DNA of 64,000 nt from CBDBJR01 sp965206445 (GCA_965206445.1 CBDBJR010000002.1:1178001-1242000), one strand, 5' to 3'; shown: positions 51,629-60,813, counted from the first letter of the stretch. Notes: generated from the letters alone by a model not told the origin. Made by a program: numbers and translations.

Positions 51629-52528
51629 ATGAATCGACCTGTTCACCCGTCAGCAACCCCCACATTGCCTTCTCTGCCCGTCCAGTTGCTGGTACGACTG
51701 CTGGCGCCGGTGCTGCTGTTGCTGCTGTTTGATCAGCTGTTTCTGCTGCCGCAAACGGCCGGCGCGCGCATCAGCGTCGCCATGGCGCTGTTTTTGCTGC
51801 TGCTGACCAAATTTCCGGTACTGGTGTGGATTTGCCTGGATCTGCTGCGCTACACCGAGGCGCACTATGTCCGATTTGGCAGTGCGGCGATTAAAACCGG
51901 CCTGTTTGGCTGCCTGGTCCTGACCATACTCGCGGTTTCGGTCAACGCCATCGAATCGGTGCAATCGATCGTCTTCATCACGGCGTCGAACCCCGGAAAC
52001 AAGCCGGCCCGGATACCCGAGTATCAATTCTCGTTCCTGCCGCAGTCCGGCGACTACCGGATCGAGGGCGTGATTGATTTTGGCATATCCAGAGATTTTC
52101 GCGCCTATCTCGAACAGCACCCCGGCGGCCGGCGGGTCATACTCGACAGCAAGGGCGGCTCGATCTACGAAGGCCGGGGCCTGCTGGCGGTATTCCTGCA
52201 GCATCGATTCGATACCCACGTGGCGGCGGAATGCAGCTCGGCCTGCGCCCTGGCGTTTATCGGCGGCCAGCGGCGCACGCTGGCACCCGGCGCCCGGGTC
52301 GGTTTTCATCAATACGCGATGGATTATTCCCATCTCAACCAGGTGCTGCCGTTTTACGACCCGCAAAAGGAACAGCGATACGACAGCCAGCTGATGCTGC
52401 AGCGCGGCATCGACCCCGGCTTCGTCAGCCGGGTATTCGACAAGCCGAGCCGGGAGATGTGGTATCCCGCCCCGGCGGCGCTGCTGGACAGCGGCGTTAT
52501 TCATCGCTGCATCGGCTGTGGGCTGTGA
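51629..52528 (+). CDS. membrane-anchored ClpP/crotonase-fold protease-like protein
   Basis: A 299-residue protein from ATG 51629 (frame open to 51590). Three N-terminal membrane segments (about 12-40, 45-70, 85-110) precede a periplasmic or cytoplasmic ClpP-fold domain: VILDSKGGSIYEGRGLLAVF, AAECSSACALAFIGG with the candidate Ser nucleophile, and ARVGFHQYAMDY with the His. This resembles COG3904-type proteins with a Ser-His pair. Divergent from the polyamine operon. Substrate unknown. Confidence 0.7.
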   Translation: MNRPVHPSATPTLPSLPVQLLVRLLAPVLLLLLFDQLFLLPQTAGARISVAMALFLLLLTKFPVLVWICLDLLRYTEAHYVRFGSAAIKTGLFGCLVLTILAVSVNAIESVQSIVFITASNPGNKPARIPEYQFSFLPQSGDYRIEGVIDFGISRDFRAYLEQHPGGRRVILDSKGGSIYEGRGLLAVFLQHRFDTHVAAECSSACALAFIGGQRRTLAPGARVGFHQYAMDYSHLNQVLPFYDPQKEQRYDSQLMLQRGIDPGFVSRVFDKPSREMWYPAPAALLDSGVIHRCIGCGL

Positions 52529-52823
52529 CCCGGGGTATTCGACCGGTCGGCGTGTTGTATGGCGTTGTCGATTGGGGAAACTGTATTTGCGCGCCGGCAT
52601 GGCCGGCGGACGATGGATTACTTGCGCCGCTCGGCGGATTTTTTGCCGGGTATCGGGTCGATTTGCCTCGGCCGGCCCGACACCAATGGGCACACCCGCC
52701 GGTTGCATCTCCTGCCGGGCGCGCCCGGTCTGGCCTGGCGGCAGACAATCGCCTGACAGGTCGTAACCGCCTCGCGCGATCCGTGTTTTAATATGCCATT
52801 CACCTGATACCTGTGCAGCGCCC
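52529..52823. other. intergenic stretch with no recognised gene
   Basis: About 295 bases before cysK. Short frames exist on both strands but none has family features or a good start. I see no promoter, repeat or RNA gene beyond a likely cysK leader. Confidence 0.5.
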
Positions 52824-53735
52824 ATGAAATACCAAAATATCCTGCAAACCATCGGCCACACCCCGGTGGTGAAACTGAACCGCCTCGGGGCCGAATCGGG
52901 GGCGCATTTATGGGTCAAGCTGGAAAGCTTCAATCCGGGCGGCTCGGTCAAGGATCGCCCGGCGCTGCGGATGATCGAAGACGCCGAGCGCACCGGCCGG
53001 CTCAAGCCGGATGACACCATCGTCGAGCCGACCTCCGGCAATACCGGCATTGGATTGGCGATGGTGGCCGCCGTGAAGGGCTATCGTTCGGTGTTTGTCA
53101 TGTCGGCCGATATGAGCGCAGAGCGCAAACAGATACTCAAAGCCTATGGCGGCGAGGTGGTGCTGACGCCGGCCGAGCAGGGCACCGTGGGCGCAATCAA
53201 GGAGGCGCGCCGACTGGAAAAAGAAAAGGGCTATTTCTTTGTCGGCCAGCATTACAACCCGTCCAACCCGCAATCGCACCAACAAACGGCAACGGAAATC
53301 ATCGACGATTTTGGCGATCAAATCGACGCCATCGTCTGCACCACGGGCACCGGCGGCACGATATCCGGGCTGGCCCGATACCTCAAACCGGTATTGGCCG
53401 ACCTGCAAATTATCGCCACCGAACCGGCCGACTCGCCGATTCTATCCAAGGGCATCGCGTGCAAACACAAGATCATGGGCACCGCGCCCGGCTTTATCCC
53501 CGACACGCTGGACACCGGGTCGTATGACGAGATTCTGCCGATTACCACCGAACAAGCCTACAGCACCACCCGCGAGCTGGCCGAACGCGAGGGCCTGTTC
53601 GTCGGCATTTCCTGCGGCGCGGCCACCGCCGGCATGCTGATGCTGGCACAGCAGAGCCGATTTCATGGCAAGACGTTGTTGGCGATATTGGCGGATACGG
53701 GGGAGCGGTATTTGAGTACGGATGTTTGGCGGTGA
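52824..53735 (+). CDS. cysK: cysteine synthase A
   Basis: A 303-residue pyridoxal-phosphate enzyme making cysteine from O-acetylserine and sulfide. The PLP lysine is in NPGGSVKDRPALRMI (about residue 40). The substrate loop is TSGNTGIGLAMVAA, and the phosphate loop is TGTGGTISGLARYLK. The C-terminal region CGAATAGMLMLAQ and length fit CysK. Works with CysE at 26.8 kb. The 210-base region after it, before the transposase, shows nothing recognisable. Confidence 0.93.
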   Translation: MKYQNILQTIGHTPVVKLNRLGAESGAHLWVKLESFNPGGSVKDRPALRMIEDAERTGRLKPDDTIVEPTSGNTGIGLAMVAAVKGYRSVFVMSADMSAERKQILKAYGGEVVLTPAEQGTVGAIKEARRLEKEKGYFFVGQHYNPSNPQSHQQTATEIIDDFGDQIDAIVCTTGTGGTISGLARYLKPVLADLQIIATEPADSPILSKGIACKHKIMGTAPGFIPDTLDTGSYDEILPITTEQAYSTTRELAEREGLFVGISCGAATAGMLMLAQQSRFHGKTLLAILADTGERYLSTDVWR

Positions 53736-53946
53736 TGGTGTTAGTGTCGGAGATGGGTTGTATAGAGGTGTTTTTTTATTGGGAATTTGTGTGCTTGCCT
53801 ATGCAGCCTATTGCCGACCGACCGGTGTTTTGTTAATCTGCTAGACGACGGTGATTTTCGAGGGACAGCGCTGTACTTTAGGGCAACTCTGATTTATTGC
53901 CATAACTGTTTATAATACAGGAAGTCATTATCAGAGGCTGAATTCC

Positions 53947-54648
53947 ATGCAACAGACACTTTCTGAAAACGGATTCGAGAAATTCCGTAAGAAGACCCGT
54001 AAAGAGCGGTTTCTGGAAGAGATGGAAACGATTATCCCTTGGGAGGAACTAGCCAAAGTAATCAAGCCGTTTTACCCCCATCCAAAGGGGGCGGGGCGTC
54101 CCCCGATCGGGATTGAACGCATGCTGCGCATCCATTTTCTTCAGCACTGGTTTAATCTCTCCGACCCGGCCGTAGAAGAAGCGTTGTATGACTCGCACGC
54201 ATTGTGCCGGTTTGTCGGTATAGACCTCGGTAGAGAGCCGGCTCCCGATGAGACCACGGTGTGCAAATTCCGCCATTTGATGGAGAAGCACGATCTGGGC
54301 GACCAACTGTTTCATCAGGTGAATCAATATCTGCAAGAAAATGGCCTGAAGGTCTCGCGTGGCACAATTGTTGATGCGAGCATCATCCATGCCCCGAGTT
54401 CTACCAGGAACAAGAAAAAAGAGCACGACCCGGATATGCGTCAGGTTCGCAAGGGCAGGCAGTAGTATTTTGGAATGAAGGCGCACATTGGTGTGGACAG
54501 TCGTACCAAGCTGATGCATTCGGTGGTTGCAACGCCTGCGAATGTGCACGACTCCCAGGTTCTTAGCGACCTGCTGCACGGTGAGGAAACCCGTGTCTGG
54601 GGTGATTCGACCTATACGGGTCAGGGGCAAGTGATAACCGAATGCCAC
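53947..54648 (+). pseudogene. IS5-type transposase, disrupted
   Basis: The frame starts MQQTLSENGFEKFRKK and continues through RPPIGIERMLRIHFLQHWFNLSDPAVEEALYD, TTVCKFRHLMEKHDLG and VDASIIHAPSSTRNKKKEHD, all standard for IS5-group DDE transposases (IS5 subgroup). A TAG at 54463-54465 replaces the codon expected for the Trp in the QWYFGMK motif. Downstream coding continues (YFGMKAHIGVDS..VVATPANVHDSQ..VWGDSTYTGQGQVITEC) to about 54646, where a foreign cassette starts, removing the C-terminal third. Non-functional. The left IS end was not located with certainty. Confidence 0.85.
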
Positions 54649-54720
54649 ATATCTGAATAGTAAAAGAGCGTTTCGCATTGAAACTAAAGTTTTCATGTGT
54701 TAATCAGATGTTCCTTAGAA
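54648..54720. repeat. left 73-base imperfect inverted repeat of a cassette
   Basis: The sequence CATATCTGAATA and what follows is repeated, inverted and at about 75% identity, at 56249-56321. Each repeat can also fold on itself (CATATCTGA with TCAGATG). It starts exactly where transposase homology stops, so it marks an insertion edge. Confidence 0.6.
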
Positions 54721-54727
54721 TGTGAGA

Positions 54728-55435
54728 ATGATTGAGACGAGAATACATGTTCTGAACCGCTTTTACGGCTTGCTGTCCGATCTTGAGCTACAACTCGGCG
54801 GCGCACGCAGGCTTTCATATTGTAACGGTCGAATGAGCTGGCCGTTGCGTGGCGTCTATTTCTTCCGGCAACCGGGAGAGAACCGAGGCGATCCCGGATC
54901 GGGATCGCGCATTGTGCGCATTGGAACGCATGCGCTGAAAACCGGTTCTGCTACGAAACTCTGGACGCGACTGTCCCAGCACCGAGGCCAGATGCGGACG
55001 GGCGGCGGCAACCATCGCGGCTCAATATTCCGGCTGATAGCAGGCGTTGCTCTGATTGAACGTGATGGCCATGTATTTCCCACCTGGGGCAACGGCAGCT
55101 CTGCGTCGCGCATGATCAGGCAAGAGGAGGAGCCTTTGGAACAACTTGTAAGCAAGGCAATCGGGGCGATGCCGTTCCTCTGGCTGGCGGTTAATGATGA
55201 ACCCGGCCCGGACAGTCTTCGGGGCTATATAGAACGCAATGCAATTGCGCTGCTGAGCAACTACGGCAAGGAGCCGCTCGATCCTGCATCCGGAAACTGG
55301 CTCGGCCGTTTCTGCAACAGGGAGCGCGTTCGGACATCAGGACTATGGAACCAGAACCATGTTGATGAGCAATACGATCCTGCGTTTCTCGACACTCTGG
55401 AGCGCCTGATCCATGGAATGGAGGAGGCCGCATGA
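54728..55435 (+). CDS. GIY-YIG-like nuclease domain protein
   Basis: A 235-residue protein. WPLRGVYFF (about 42-50) and RIVRIGTHALKT (about 64-75) form a GIY-YIG-like pair (G-V-Y..R-I-G-T), and KLWTRLSQHRGQMR supplies the following basic helix with His, as in that nuclease family. A later Glu in EQEEEPLEQ may complete the site. ATG 54728 (an in-frame GTG at 54722 is possible). Overlaps the next gene by 4 bases (ATGA). Inside the inverted-repeat cassette. The call is motif-based. Confidence 0.55.
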   Translation: MIETRIHVLNRFYGLLSDLELQLGGARRLSYCNGRMSWPLRGVYFFRQPGENRGDPGSGSRIVRIGTHALKTGSATKLWTRLSQHRGQMRTGGGNHRGSIFRLIAGVALIERDGHVFPTWGNGSSASRMIRQEEEPLEQLVSKAIGAMPFLWLAVNDEPGPDSLRGYIERNAIALLSNYGKEPLDPASGNWLGRFCNRERVRTSGLWNQNHVDEQYDPAFLDTLERLIHGMEEAA

Positions 55436-56115
55436 TCATCGTTATCCAGTGTGCAGCCAAGAAAACCCCTCAAGCCGGTTACTTGCAACGACACGACAAG
55501 CGGAAAGTTTTGTTGGTCGCCGACCCCAAAAAAGCGCCAGCGGATACGCGGTATGTCTATGCCCGCCCGGACGACAATATGGATGTCGGCAAGTCATGGA
55601 GAGATGAGTTGCTCCGATATAACAAAGCGCCGGGCAACAATCCCCTTGGACTCCTGCCTGCTTGGCAACTCTATGAGAACCAGACCTATAAAATGCTGGT
55701 GGAGCGATATGGGCTGGAACGCCTTTACATTCTTTCGGCGGGATGGGGATTGATCAAAGCGGATTTTCTGACGCCCAGGTATGATATTACCTTCAGTCCC
55801 CAGGCAGATCGTTACAAACGGCGGCGGAAAAAAGATCCGTACAACGATCTCCGCATGTTGCCCGTGGATACCAAAGAGCCGATAGTGTTTTTCGTCAGTA
55901 AGGAGTACATCCGTTCGGCGAGGGAACTCACCGAGGGGGTTCAGGGGCCGAGGCACCTGTTCTATAACTCCAGGGAGGTTCCGGATGCGCCGGGCTTAAC
56001 GCTGAAAAAATATGATACGAATACACGAACGAATTGGCAGTACGAATGTGCAAAAGCCTTCATGGCTGGAAAGATCGGGATCCAGCAAGAAACGAGAACT
56101 GACCGTTGCGGTTAG
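55432..56115 (+). CDS. DUF6884/YaaA-like protein
   Basis: A 227-residue protein starting IIVIQCAAKKTPQAGYL, with RPDDNMDVG..SWRDELLRYN, LPAWQLYENQTYKML, YILSAGWGLIKADFLTPRYDITF. The CxxKK start and the LSAxxGLI(K)xDF..PRYD motif are those of DUF6884-like proteins related to YaaA. Biochemical role is unknown; such proteins appear in mobile and defence loci. Coupled to the GIY-YIG-like gene by an ATGA overlap, so both probably act together. Confidence 0.6.
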   Translation: MIIVIQCAAKKTPQAGYLQRHDKRKVLLVADPKKAPADTRYVYARPDDNMDVGKSWRDELLRYNKAPGNNPLGLLPAWQLYENQTYKMLVERYGLERLYILSAGWGLIKADFLTPRYDITFSPQADRYKRRRKKDPYNDLRMLPVDTKEPIVFFVSKEYIRSARELTEGVQGPRHLFYNSREVPDAPGLTLKKYDTNTRTNWQYECAKAFMAGKIGIQQETRTDRCG

Positions 56116-56248
56116 AATATATAGGTGCCACTTCTTCACCAGGGGCTACCATCATTGATGGATACCTGACTTGGCAAACACATGGCTCCAGCGAAACATG
56201 GGCGACGGAGAATGCAATGGAATATTTGCGCGGTAGCGGGATAACAGA

Positions 56249-56321
56249 TTAAGGGAAAATCTGATTAATACGCGAAAACTTTGTAGTCAATGAGAAACGC
56301 GCTTTATGTTATTCAGATATG
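56249..56321. repeat. right 73-base imperfect inverted repeat of the cassette
   Basis: Inverted match of 54648-54720. Next to it, at 56322 onwards, is GTTAGAGC, similar to an integron attC box. The left end lacks the matching box and the two repeats are inverted, so an integron cassette is not well supported. Confidence 0.55.
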
Positions 56322-56422
56322 CGTTAGAGCTAATGCACTCCAGGCTCTGCACCGGATAAAATATTTTCTAAAACACGCGCTAGTTACAATTTGGGTTTTT
56401 CCTGCATTGAGGAGATTGAATC

Positions 56423-56824
56423 ATGTATCTTGAAATAATCAAAAAAGATGGTAAACCAACTGTTAGCGGTATCTGTAACGAACATATTGCGGAAATTCTT
56501 GCTTTTTCACAAGGGGCAGTTTACGTCTGGTGTCAAGTTCACGGAAGTGCGCCGTTTGCTGCCCGTGACCTTGTCGGGGGTAAGAACTGGAATTGGAGAA
56601 ACACTCCTTTGCAGTGTCTCTATGACAAGCATTTCAACCAATATATCGCTGCTAACAAAACTCCAGAAGATGCCCATAAATTGGCCGCTGAAAATGCTTC
56701 TCAAGATATTGGTCGGTTACTTGCGTCAGTTATTGCTAATGATGATCGCAAATTCCCATGTCCATTTGTTAAAAACCAAGTTAAACATTACTCGTGGGAC
56801 GGCAAGTACGAGGAAAAGAGCTAA
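56423..56824 (+). CDS. small hypothetical protein
   Basis: A 133-residue soluble protein. GAGGAG occurs 10 bases before the ATG, a strong ribosome site. The sequence (KPTVSGICNEHIAEILAFS, VWCQVHGSAPFAARDLVGG) has no family I recognise. It lies just outside the inverted-repeat cassette, and a hairpin with a T-run follows it. A single-gene accessory cassette is likely. AT-rich. Confidence 0.55.
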   Translation: MYLEIIKKDGKPTVSGICNEHIAEILAFSQGAVYVWCQVHGSAPFAARDLVGGKNWNWRNTPLQCLYDKHFNQYIAANKTPEDAHKLAAENASQDIGRLLASVIANDDRKFPCPFVKNQVKHYSWDGKYEEKS

Positions 56825-56873
56825 TAATTTCTACGATACGTGAATTTCATTCAGGCGAATTAAGGCGAAAGAT

Positions 56874-56893
56874 AAAAGGTGCCCGCCTTTTTC
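56874..56893 (+). terminator. Rho-independent terminator
   Basis: AAAAGG and CCTTTT arms around a 6-base loop end in a T-run, 50 bases after the small hypothetical gene. Confidence 0.5.
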
Positions 56894-56932
56894 GTTCTTG
56901 CCGGGTAGTTTGGGAATTTCCTCCAAGTTGAC

Positions 56933-57046
56933 TCACCACTGCCGACGAGTGCGAATCTGCCCCTTGTCGTAGCCGTGATCCTCTACCAGTTGATGCACGA
57001 AGAACCACACTACCTCGACTTCTTCGGGCTTTGCGTGTATTTTCAT
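56933..57046 (-). pseudogene. fragment of a restriction-enzyme-like N-terminus
   Basis: A 37-codon frame encodes HAKPEEVEVVWFFVHQLVED and HGYDKGQIRTRRQW. The KPEE..V..FFV..LV..GY....I pattern is like the start of type I restriction subunits or N6-methylases (KPEE-VRQ-F...L...GY). Nothing continues it in any frame. The rest of 56894-57234 holds AT-rich sequence and the allA leader. Confidence 0.35.
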
Positions 57047-57234
57047 TGCCGGAGATATAATCAATGATCTGATTTTCAACACTGAATTCGCCGATGCCTG
57101 TTCGCGTATTTGCTTGGCGCTACTCGGTATCGATTGTCATGGTATGCTATTATTTTTTTATGCGGACAAAATCGCATCGTCAACAGTGCCGTCGTTGATC
57201 GAAATCCGACTCATTACCAGCCAACAGAGTGCCG

Positions 57235-57783
57235 ATGATTGAACTCAAACCCGTGCCGTTAAATGCGCAAAGCTTCGCACCTTTTGGCGATGTAATCGAA
57301 TTGGAGCAAGCCGAACGGCAGTCAATTAATCAGGGGCTGACGACCCGTTTCCATGATCTGTTTGCGATCGACGCCGGCGATCAGGGGGGCAGGGCAATCG
57401 TCAGCGTGTTTAGAACCCGGCCGCTGCCGCTGCCGCATCGGGTGCGGGTGATGGAGCGCCATCCGCTGGGGAGCCAGGCATTTCTGCCGGTGGGGTTTCC
57501 GAATTCGGCGCCGTTTTTGGTGTTGGTTGCTGCGCCGAAAGAGCAGATTACCGCCGACGATTTGGTGTTGTTTATGACCAATGGCTGCCAGGGTGTCAAC
57601 TTCCATAAAAACACCTGGCATCACTTCCAGATTGTGCTCGGCCGGCAAGCCGACTTTGTGGTGGTGGACCGCGGTGGCGGTGGGAATAACCTGCAAGAGA
57701 TCGAGATACGGCAGCCGGTCGTCATACCGGTGTCCGTCGCCGATACGCTGGCGCGTGCCGACGGTGTGGCGCCGGACGGTTGA
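57235..57783 (+). CDS. allA: ureidoglycolate lyase
   Basis: A 182-residue cupin-fold enzyme cleaving ureidoglycolate to glyoxylate and urea in allantoin breakdown. Seen: FAPFGDVIELEQ, the VMERHPLGSQAFLPVG metal-side strand and GVNFHKNTWHHFQIVL, typical of AllA. ATG 57235 (GTG 57229 also in frame). It stands alone, without other purine-degradation genes nearby, so glyoxylate from another route is possible. Confidence 0.88.
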   Translation: MIELKPVPLNAQSFAPFGDVIELEQAERQSINQGLTTRFHDLFAIDAGDQGGRAIVSVFRTRPLPLPHRVRVMERHPLGSQAFLPVGFPNSAPFLVLVAAPKEQITADDLVLFMTNGCQGVNFHKNTWHHFQIVLGRQADFVVVDRGGGGNNLQEIEIRQPVVIPVSVADTLARADGVAPDG

Positions 57784-57824
57784 CCAGTCGGCGCTGCCGC
57801 CATAGCGGCCCGACCGCACGGCGG

Positions 57825-58418
57825 TTAGCCGCTCAGCGCGCGGTCGAGAAAGTCGAGGCGGTCCTGCCCCCAATAGTTTTCACGCTGATAGACGAAAGTC
57901 GGTGAACCAAAGACATCGGCGGCGTGGGCTGCATCGGTGATGGCTTGATAGCGTGCATCCAGTTCGGCTGAGCGGGCGGTTTCGATCAATCCGGGGCCGT
58001 CCAGGTTGCAGTGCTCGGCAAGCGAGAGCAGCGTATCCGGGTCGGCGATGTCGCGTTCCTGATGCCATACTGCCGCTAAAATCGCATCGACAAAACGGCC
58101 GGTATTTGCCTGTCCGTCCGCCGCAATGACCATTTTGGCAGCCAACGACTGGTCGGTCGGCCAATGCGCCGGGTGTAGATTGATCGGGCGATTCAGAAAC
58201 TGGCTCCATCTTTTGAGCTCATCCAGGCGCAGGCGCTGCCGGGACGGGTGACGTTTGGCCGGCGGTGTCCCGCCCATTTTGTCAAACGTCTGCATCACGT
58301 CGATCGGTTTGTAGTTGACGTTGAGGTTGTGCTGGTCAATCAGCCGGTTGAAATGCGGGCTGCCCAGATACGACCAGGGCGACAGCAGGAAAAGATAGTA
58401 ATCGACGGTTTTTTGCAT
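57825..58418 (-). CDS. DsbA-fold isomerase, 2-hydroxychromene-2-carboxylate isomerase-like
   Basis: A 197-residue thioredoxin-like protein. VDYYLFLLSPWSYLGSPHF has the SPWSYLG motif in place of CxxC, as in glutathione-dependent NahD-type isomerases. WHQERDIADPDTL and AADVFGSPTFVYQRENYWGQDRLDFLD complete the family pattern. Substrate unknown; aromatic degradation or GSH conjugates are the usual roles. ATG 58418; the open frame to 58496 lacks homology. Confidence 0.8.
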   Translation of the reverse strand: MQKTVDYYLFLLSPWSYLGSPHFNRLIDQHNLNVNYKPIDVMQTFDKMGGTPPAKRHPSRQRLRLDELKRWSQFLNRPINLHPAHWPTDQSLAAKMVIAADGQANTGRFVDAILAAVWHQERDIADPDTLLSLAEHCNLDGPGLIETARSAELDARYQAITDAAHAADVFGSPTFVYQRENYWGQDRLDFLDRALSG

Positions 58419-58524
58419 TACGGCAGTCCTCGTTGTTTGGCGGTATCCGGTAATGATACCCGGTTGGGCGCGACAAGCCAATCGGATTGGATGCATTGGA
58501 AATGCAATCGAGGGCTGCTATTTG

Positions 58525-58722
58525 GCGTTTGAATTTGCTCAGTCGAATCGCGCAATTTCCTTCGTGCTCAAAGTAGACAGGCTGCGCGCGATTGGCGGCT
58601 CTGTCATTCAAAACCGGCAAAAATGCTTCACCCTGCAAAGGCTGCACCTGCTGTCCGTCGAGTTCGGTTAAACAGGGCACCCCTGTCGCTTCAAGAATGG
58701 TGCGGGTACATCAACAACACAA
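58525..58722 (-). pseudogene. C-terminal remnant of an arylsulfatase
   Basis: Minus-strand frames encode LEATGVPCLTELDGQQ and QPLQGEAFLPVL, then PVYFEHEGNCAIR, the order found near the end of arylsulfatases (ILEAAGV..DG.SL.PLL.G, LFWEHEGNRAIR). One base is missing before LEATGV, so VDVPAPF and the rest are in different frames. No catalytic Cys region remains. It lies at the end of the peptide ABC operon. The rest of 58419-58722 shows nothing. Confidence 0.5.
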
Positions 58723-60813
58723 TCAGCTGGCAAGGCTTTTCTCTGCAAAGCGGATAACCGGTTCCATTGCGTCGAGTTTATCGGCCGATAAATGACATTT
58801 GATGGTATGCCCGTTGGCGAGATCGCGCATGCCCGGCATCTCTGTTTCACAGCGGTTGTCGGGTACGTCTTTTTTATGGCCGCAACGCGTCTGGAACGGG
58901 CAGCCGGGCGGTGGATTGAGGGTAGATGGTATCTCGCCTTCCAGCACAATCTGTTTTTTGATACAGCTGGTGTCGGCAATCGGGATAGCCGAGAGTAACG
59001 CCTCGGTATAGGGATGATACGGCGGTGAGAAAATATCATCCGTAACACCTTGCTCTACTATATGACCCAGGTACATCACGATTACGCGGTCAGCAATGTA
59101 GCGTACGACAGACAGGTCGTGACTGATAAACAACATCGTGGTTTTGGCTTCTCGCTGGATCTCCATCAGCAGCTCGGTGACGGCCGCCTGCACGGACACA
59201 TCGAGCGCCGACACAGGCTCATCCGCCACAACCACCTTTGGTTTTCCGGCAAATGCCCGGGCCACGCCGATACGCTGTTTCTGGCCGCCCGAGAGTTGTC
59301 GTGGCTTACGCTCCGCAAAGGCCCGCGGCAGTTTTACCAGGTCGAGCAATTCGAGCATACGCTCATGTCGATCTTGCTGGCTCTCGCCAATTTTGAATTT
59401 TTCCAGCGTGCGTATGATCTGTGAGCCAACCGTGTGGCTGGGGTTCAGCGTGTCAAAAGGGTTCTGAAAGACCATCTGCACTGACGCAACCGTCTTTGTG
59501 TCGCGGTCACTGACGTCTGTGCTGCCGATCTCAACCGCACCGAGCGTGATTTCCCCATCGGTAGCGGTTTCAAGCCCGAGAAGACACTTTGCCAGCGTTG
59601 ATTTTCCGCAACCCGATTCACCGACAATCGCAACCGTTTCGGATTCGCGTGCCTGCAGCGTAATGGATTCGTTGGCTTTCACCGTGCGTTTATCACCCCC
59701 CCCGAACATCTGGTTGGCGGCAACGTCGTAGTACTTCTTGAGTTCCCTGACATCGAGCATAACGTCACCCGGCTCTGTCGGGTCGCTGACCAGCGGTCGA
59801 TCCGGTTCGGCAGCCCAGTCTATGTCGTCTATGCGCATACAACGCGACATGTGGTCGCGCTCTCGGCGCACGCTCTGCATATGCACCACACCGGCATTGC
59901 AGGTGCTTTCGACATAGTGAGAACAACGCGGCCCAAAATTACAGCCAACAGGCCGTTCCATCGGCAGCGGTAGTTGTCCCGGTATCGACACCAGCGGCCG
60001 CGTGTACTTGTCCGCACCCGGCAGCGGGATAGAATTGAACAGACCCTGCGTGTACGGATGGCGCATACGATCAAAGACGTCATGTACGGTGCCCGATTCT
60101 ACGGCCTCGCCGGAGTACATCACGGTAATGCGATCGCAGGTTTCGAGTATCAGCCCGAGGTTGTGCGAGATAAACAGCATTGATGTGCCGGTGTTACGCG
60201 CCAGCTCCTTGATCAGCTGTACGATGCCCGCTTCTACCGTGACATCAAGGGCGGTGGTGGGCTCATCAAGCAACAGCAGATCAGGCTTCGACAGCAGCGC
60301 CATCGCGATAACAATACGTTGTTGCTGTCCGCCGGAGATCTGGTGCGGATAGGCATCCAGGACGCGCGCAGGGTCCGGAAGCTTTACTGATTCCAACATG
60401 GCAAGTGCCCGGTTGTACGCTTCGTCTTCGGATACCCGTTCATGTATCAGCGGCACTTCCATCAACTGCCGGCCAACTTTCATCGCAGGATTCAGCGACG
60501 CCATTGGCTCCTGGTAAATCATTGCGATTTTGGAACCCCGAAGATCGCGCAACTCCTGATCGGACATTTCCCCCATGTCCCGGCCATGAAACTTGATTTT
60601 GCCCCCCACAATTCTGCCGCGATTACCCATGTCTCGCATGATGCCAAGTGCGACAGTTGATTTGCCACAGCCGGACTCGCCAACCAGCCCCATTGCCTCC
60701 CCGGGCATCACCTTGCAGGAAAAATCCATAACGGCAGGAATCTCACCGGCGCGCACGAAAAAAGAGATATCGAGATTCTCGATCTCCAGTATGGGAGTGA
60801 TGTTTTCGCTCAT
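58723..60813 (-). CDS. peptide ABC transporter ATP-binding protein, fused DppD-DppF
   Basis: A 696-residue protein with two complete ABC ATPase halves. The first has GLVGESGCGKSTVALGIM, HQISGGQQQRIVIAMALL and LLLLDEPTTALDVT. The second, from about residue 355, has IVGESGCGKSTLAKCLL, RQLSGGQKQRIGVARAF and VVADEPVSALDVS. Each half has the C-terminal oligopeptide-transport domain (CRMRHPYTQGLF and PPYHPYTEALLSAIP with a CPFQTRCGHK cysteine region). Such fusions energise dipeptide/oligopeptide or related importers. Follows the two permeases in the operon. Confidence 0.9.
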   Translation of the reverse strand: MSENITPILEIENLDISFFVRAGEIPAVMDFSCKVMPGEAMGLVGESGCGKSTVALGIMRDMGNRGRIVGGKIKFHGRDMGEMSDQELRDLRGSKIAMIYQEPMASLNPAMKVGRQLMEVPLIHERVSEDEAYNRALAMLESVKLPDPARVLDAYPHQISGGQQQRIVIAMALLSKPDLLLLDEPTTALDVTVEAGIVQLIKELARNTGTSMLFISHNLGLILETCDRITVMYSGEAVESGTVHDVFDRMRHPYTQGLFNSIPLPGADKYTRPLVSIPGQLPLPMERPVGCNFGPRCSHYVESTCNAGVVHMQSVRRERDHMSRCMRIDDIDWAAEPDRPLVSDPTEPGDVMLDVRELKKYYDVAANQMFGGGDKRTVKANESITLQARESETVAIVGESGCGKSTLAKCLLGLETATDGEITLGAVEIGSTDVSDRDTKTVASVQMVFQNPFDTLNPSHTVGSQIIRTLEKFKIGESQQDRHERMLELLDLVKLPRAFAERKPRQLSGGQKQRIGVARAFAGKPKVVVADEPVSALDVSVQAAVTELLMEIQREAKTTMLFISHDLSVVRYIADRVIVMYLGHIVEQGVTDDIFSPPYHPYTEALLSAIPIADTSCIKKQIVLEGEIPSTLNPPPGCPFQTRCGHKKDVPDNRCETEMPGMRDLANGHTIKCHLSADKLDAMEPVIRFAEKSLAS

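Noticed and set aside
52559..52756. 65-codon frame before cysK
   Set aside because: No start signal, no homology, and composition typical of non-coding GC-rich sequence.
56249..56330. Integron attC site
   Set aside because: GTTAGAGC and the fold are suggestive, but the left repeat is inverted and lacks the box, and no integrase is near. Kept only as a caution within the cassette finding.
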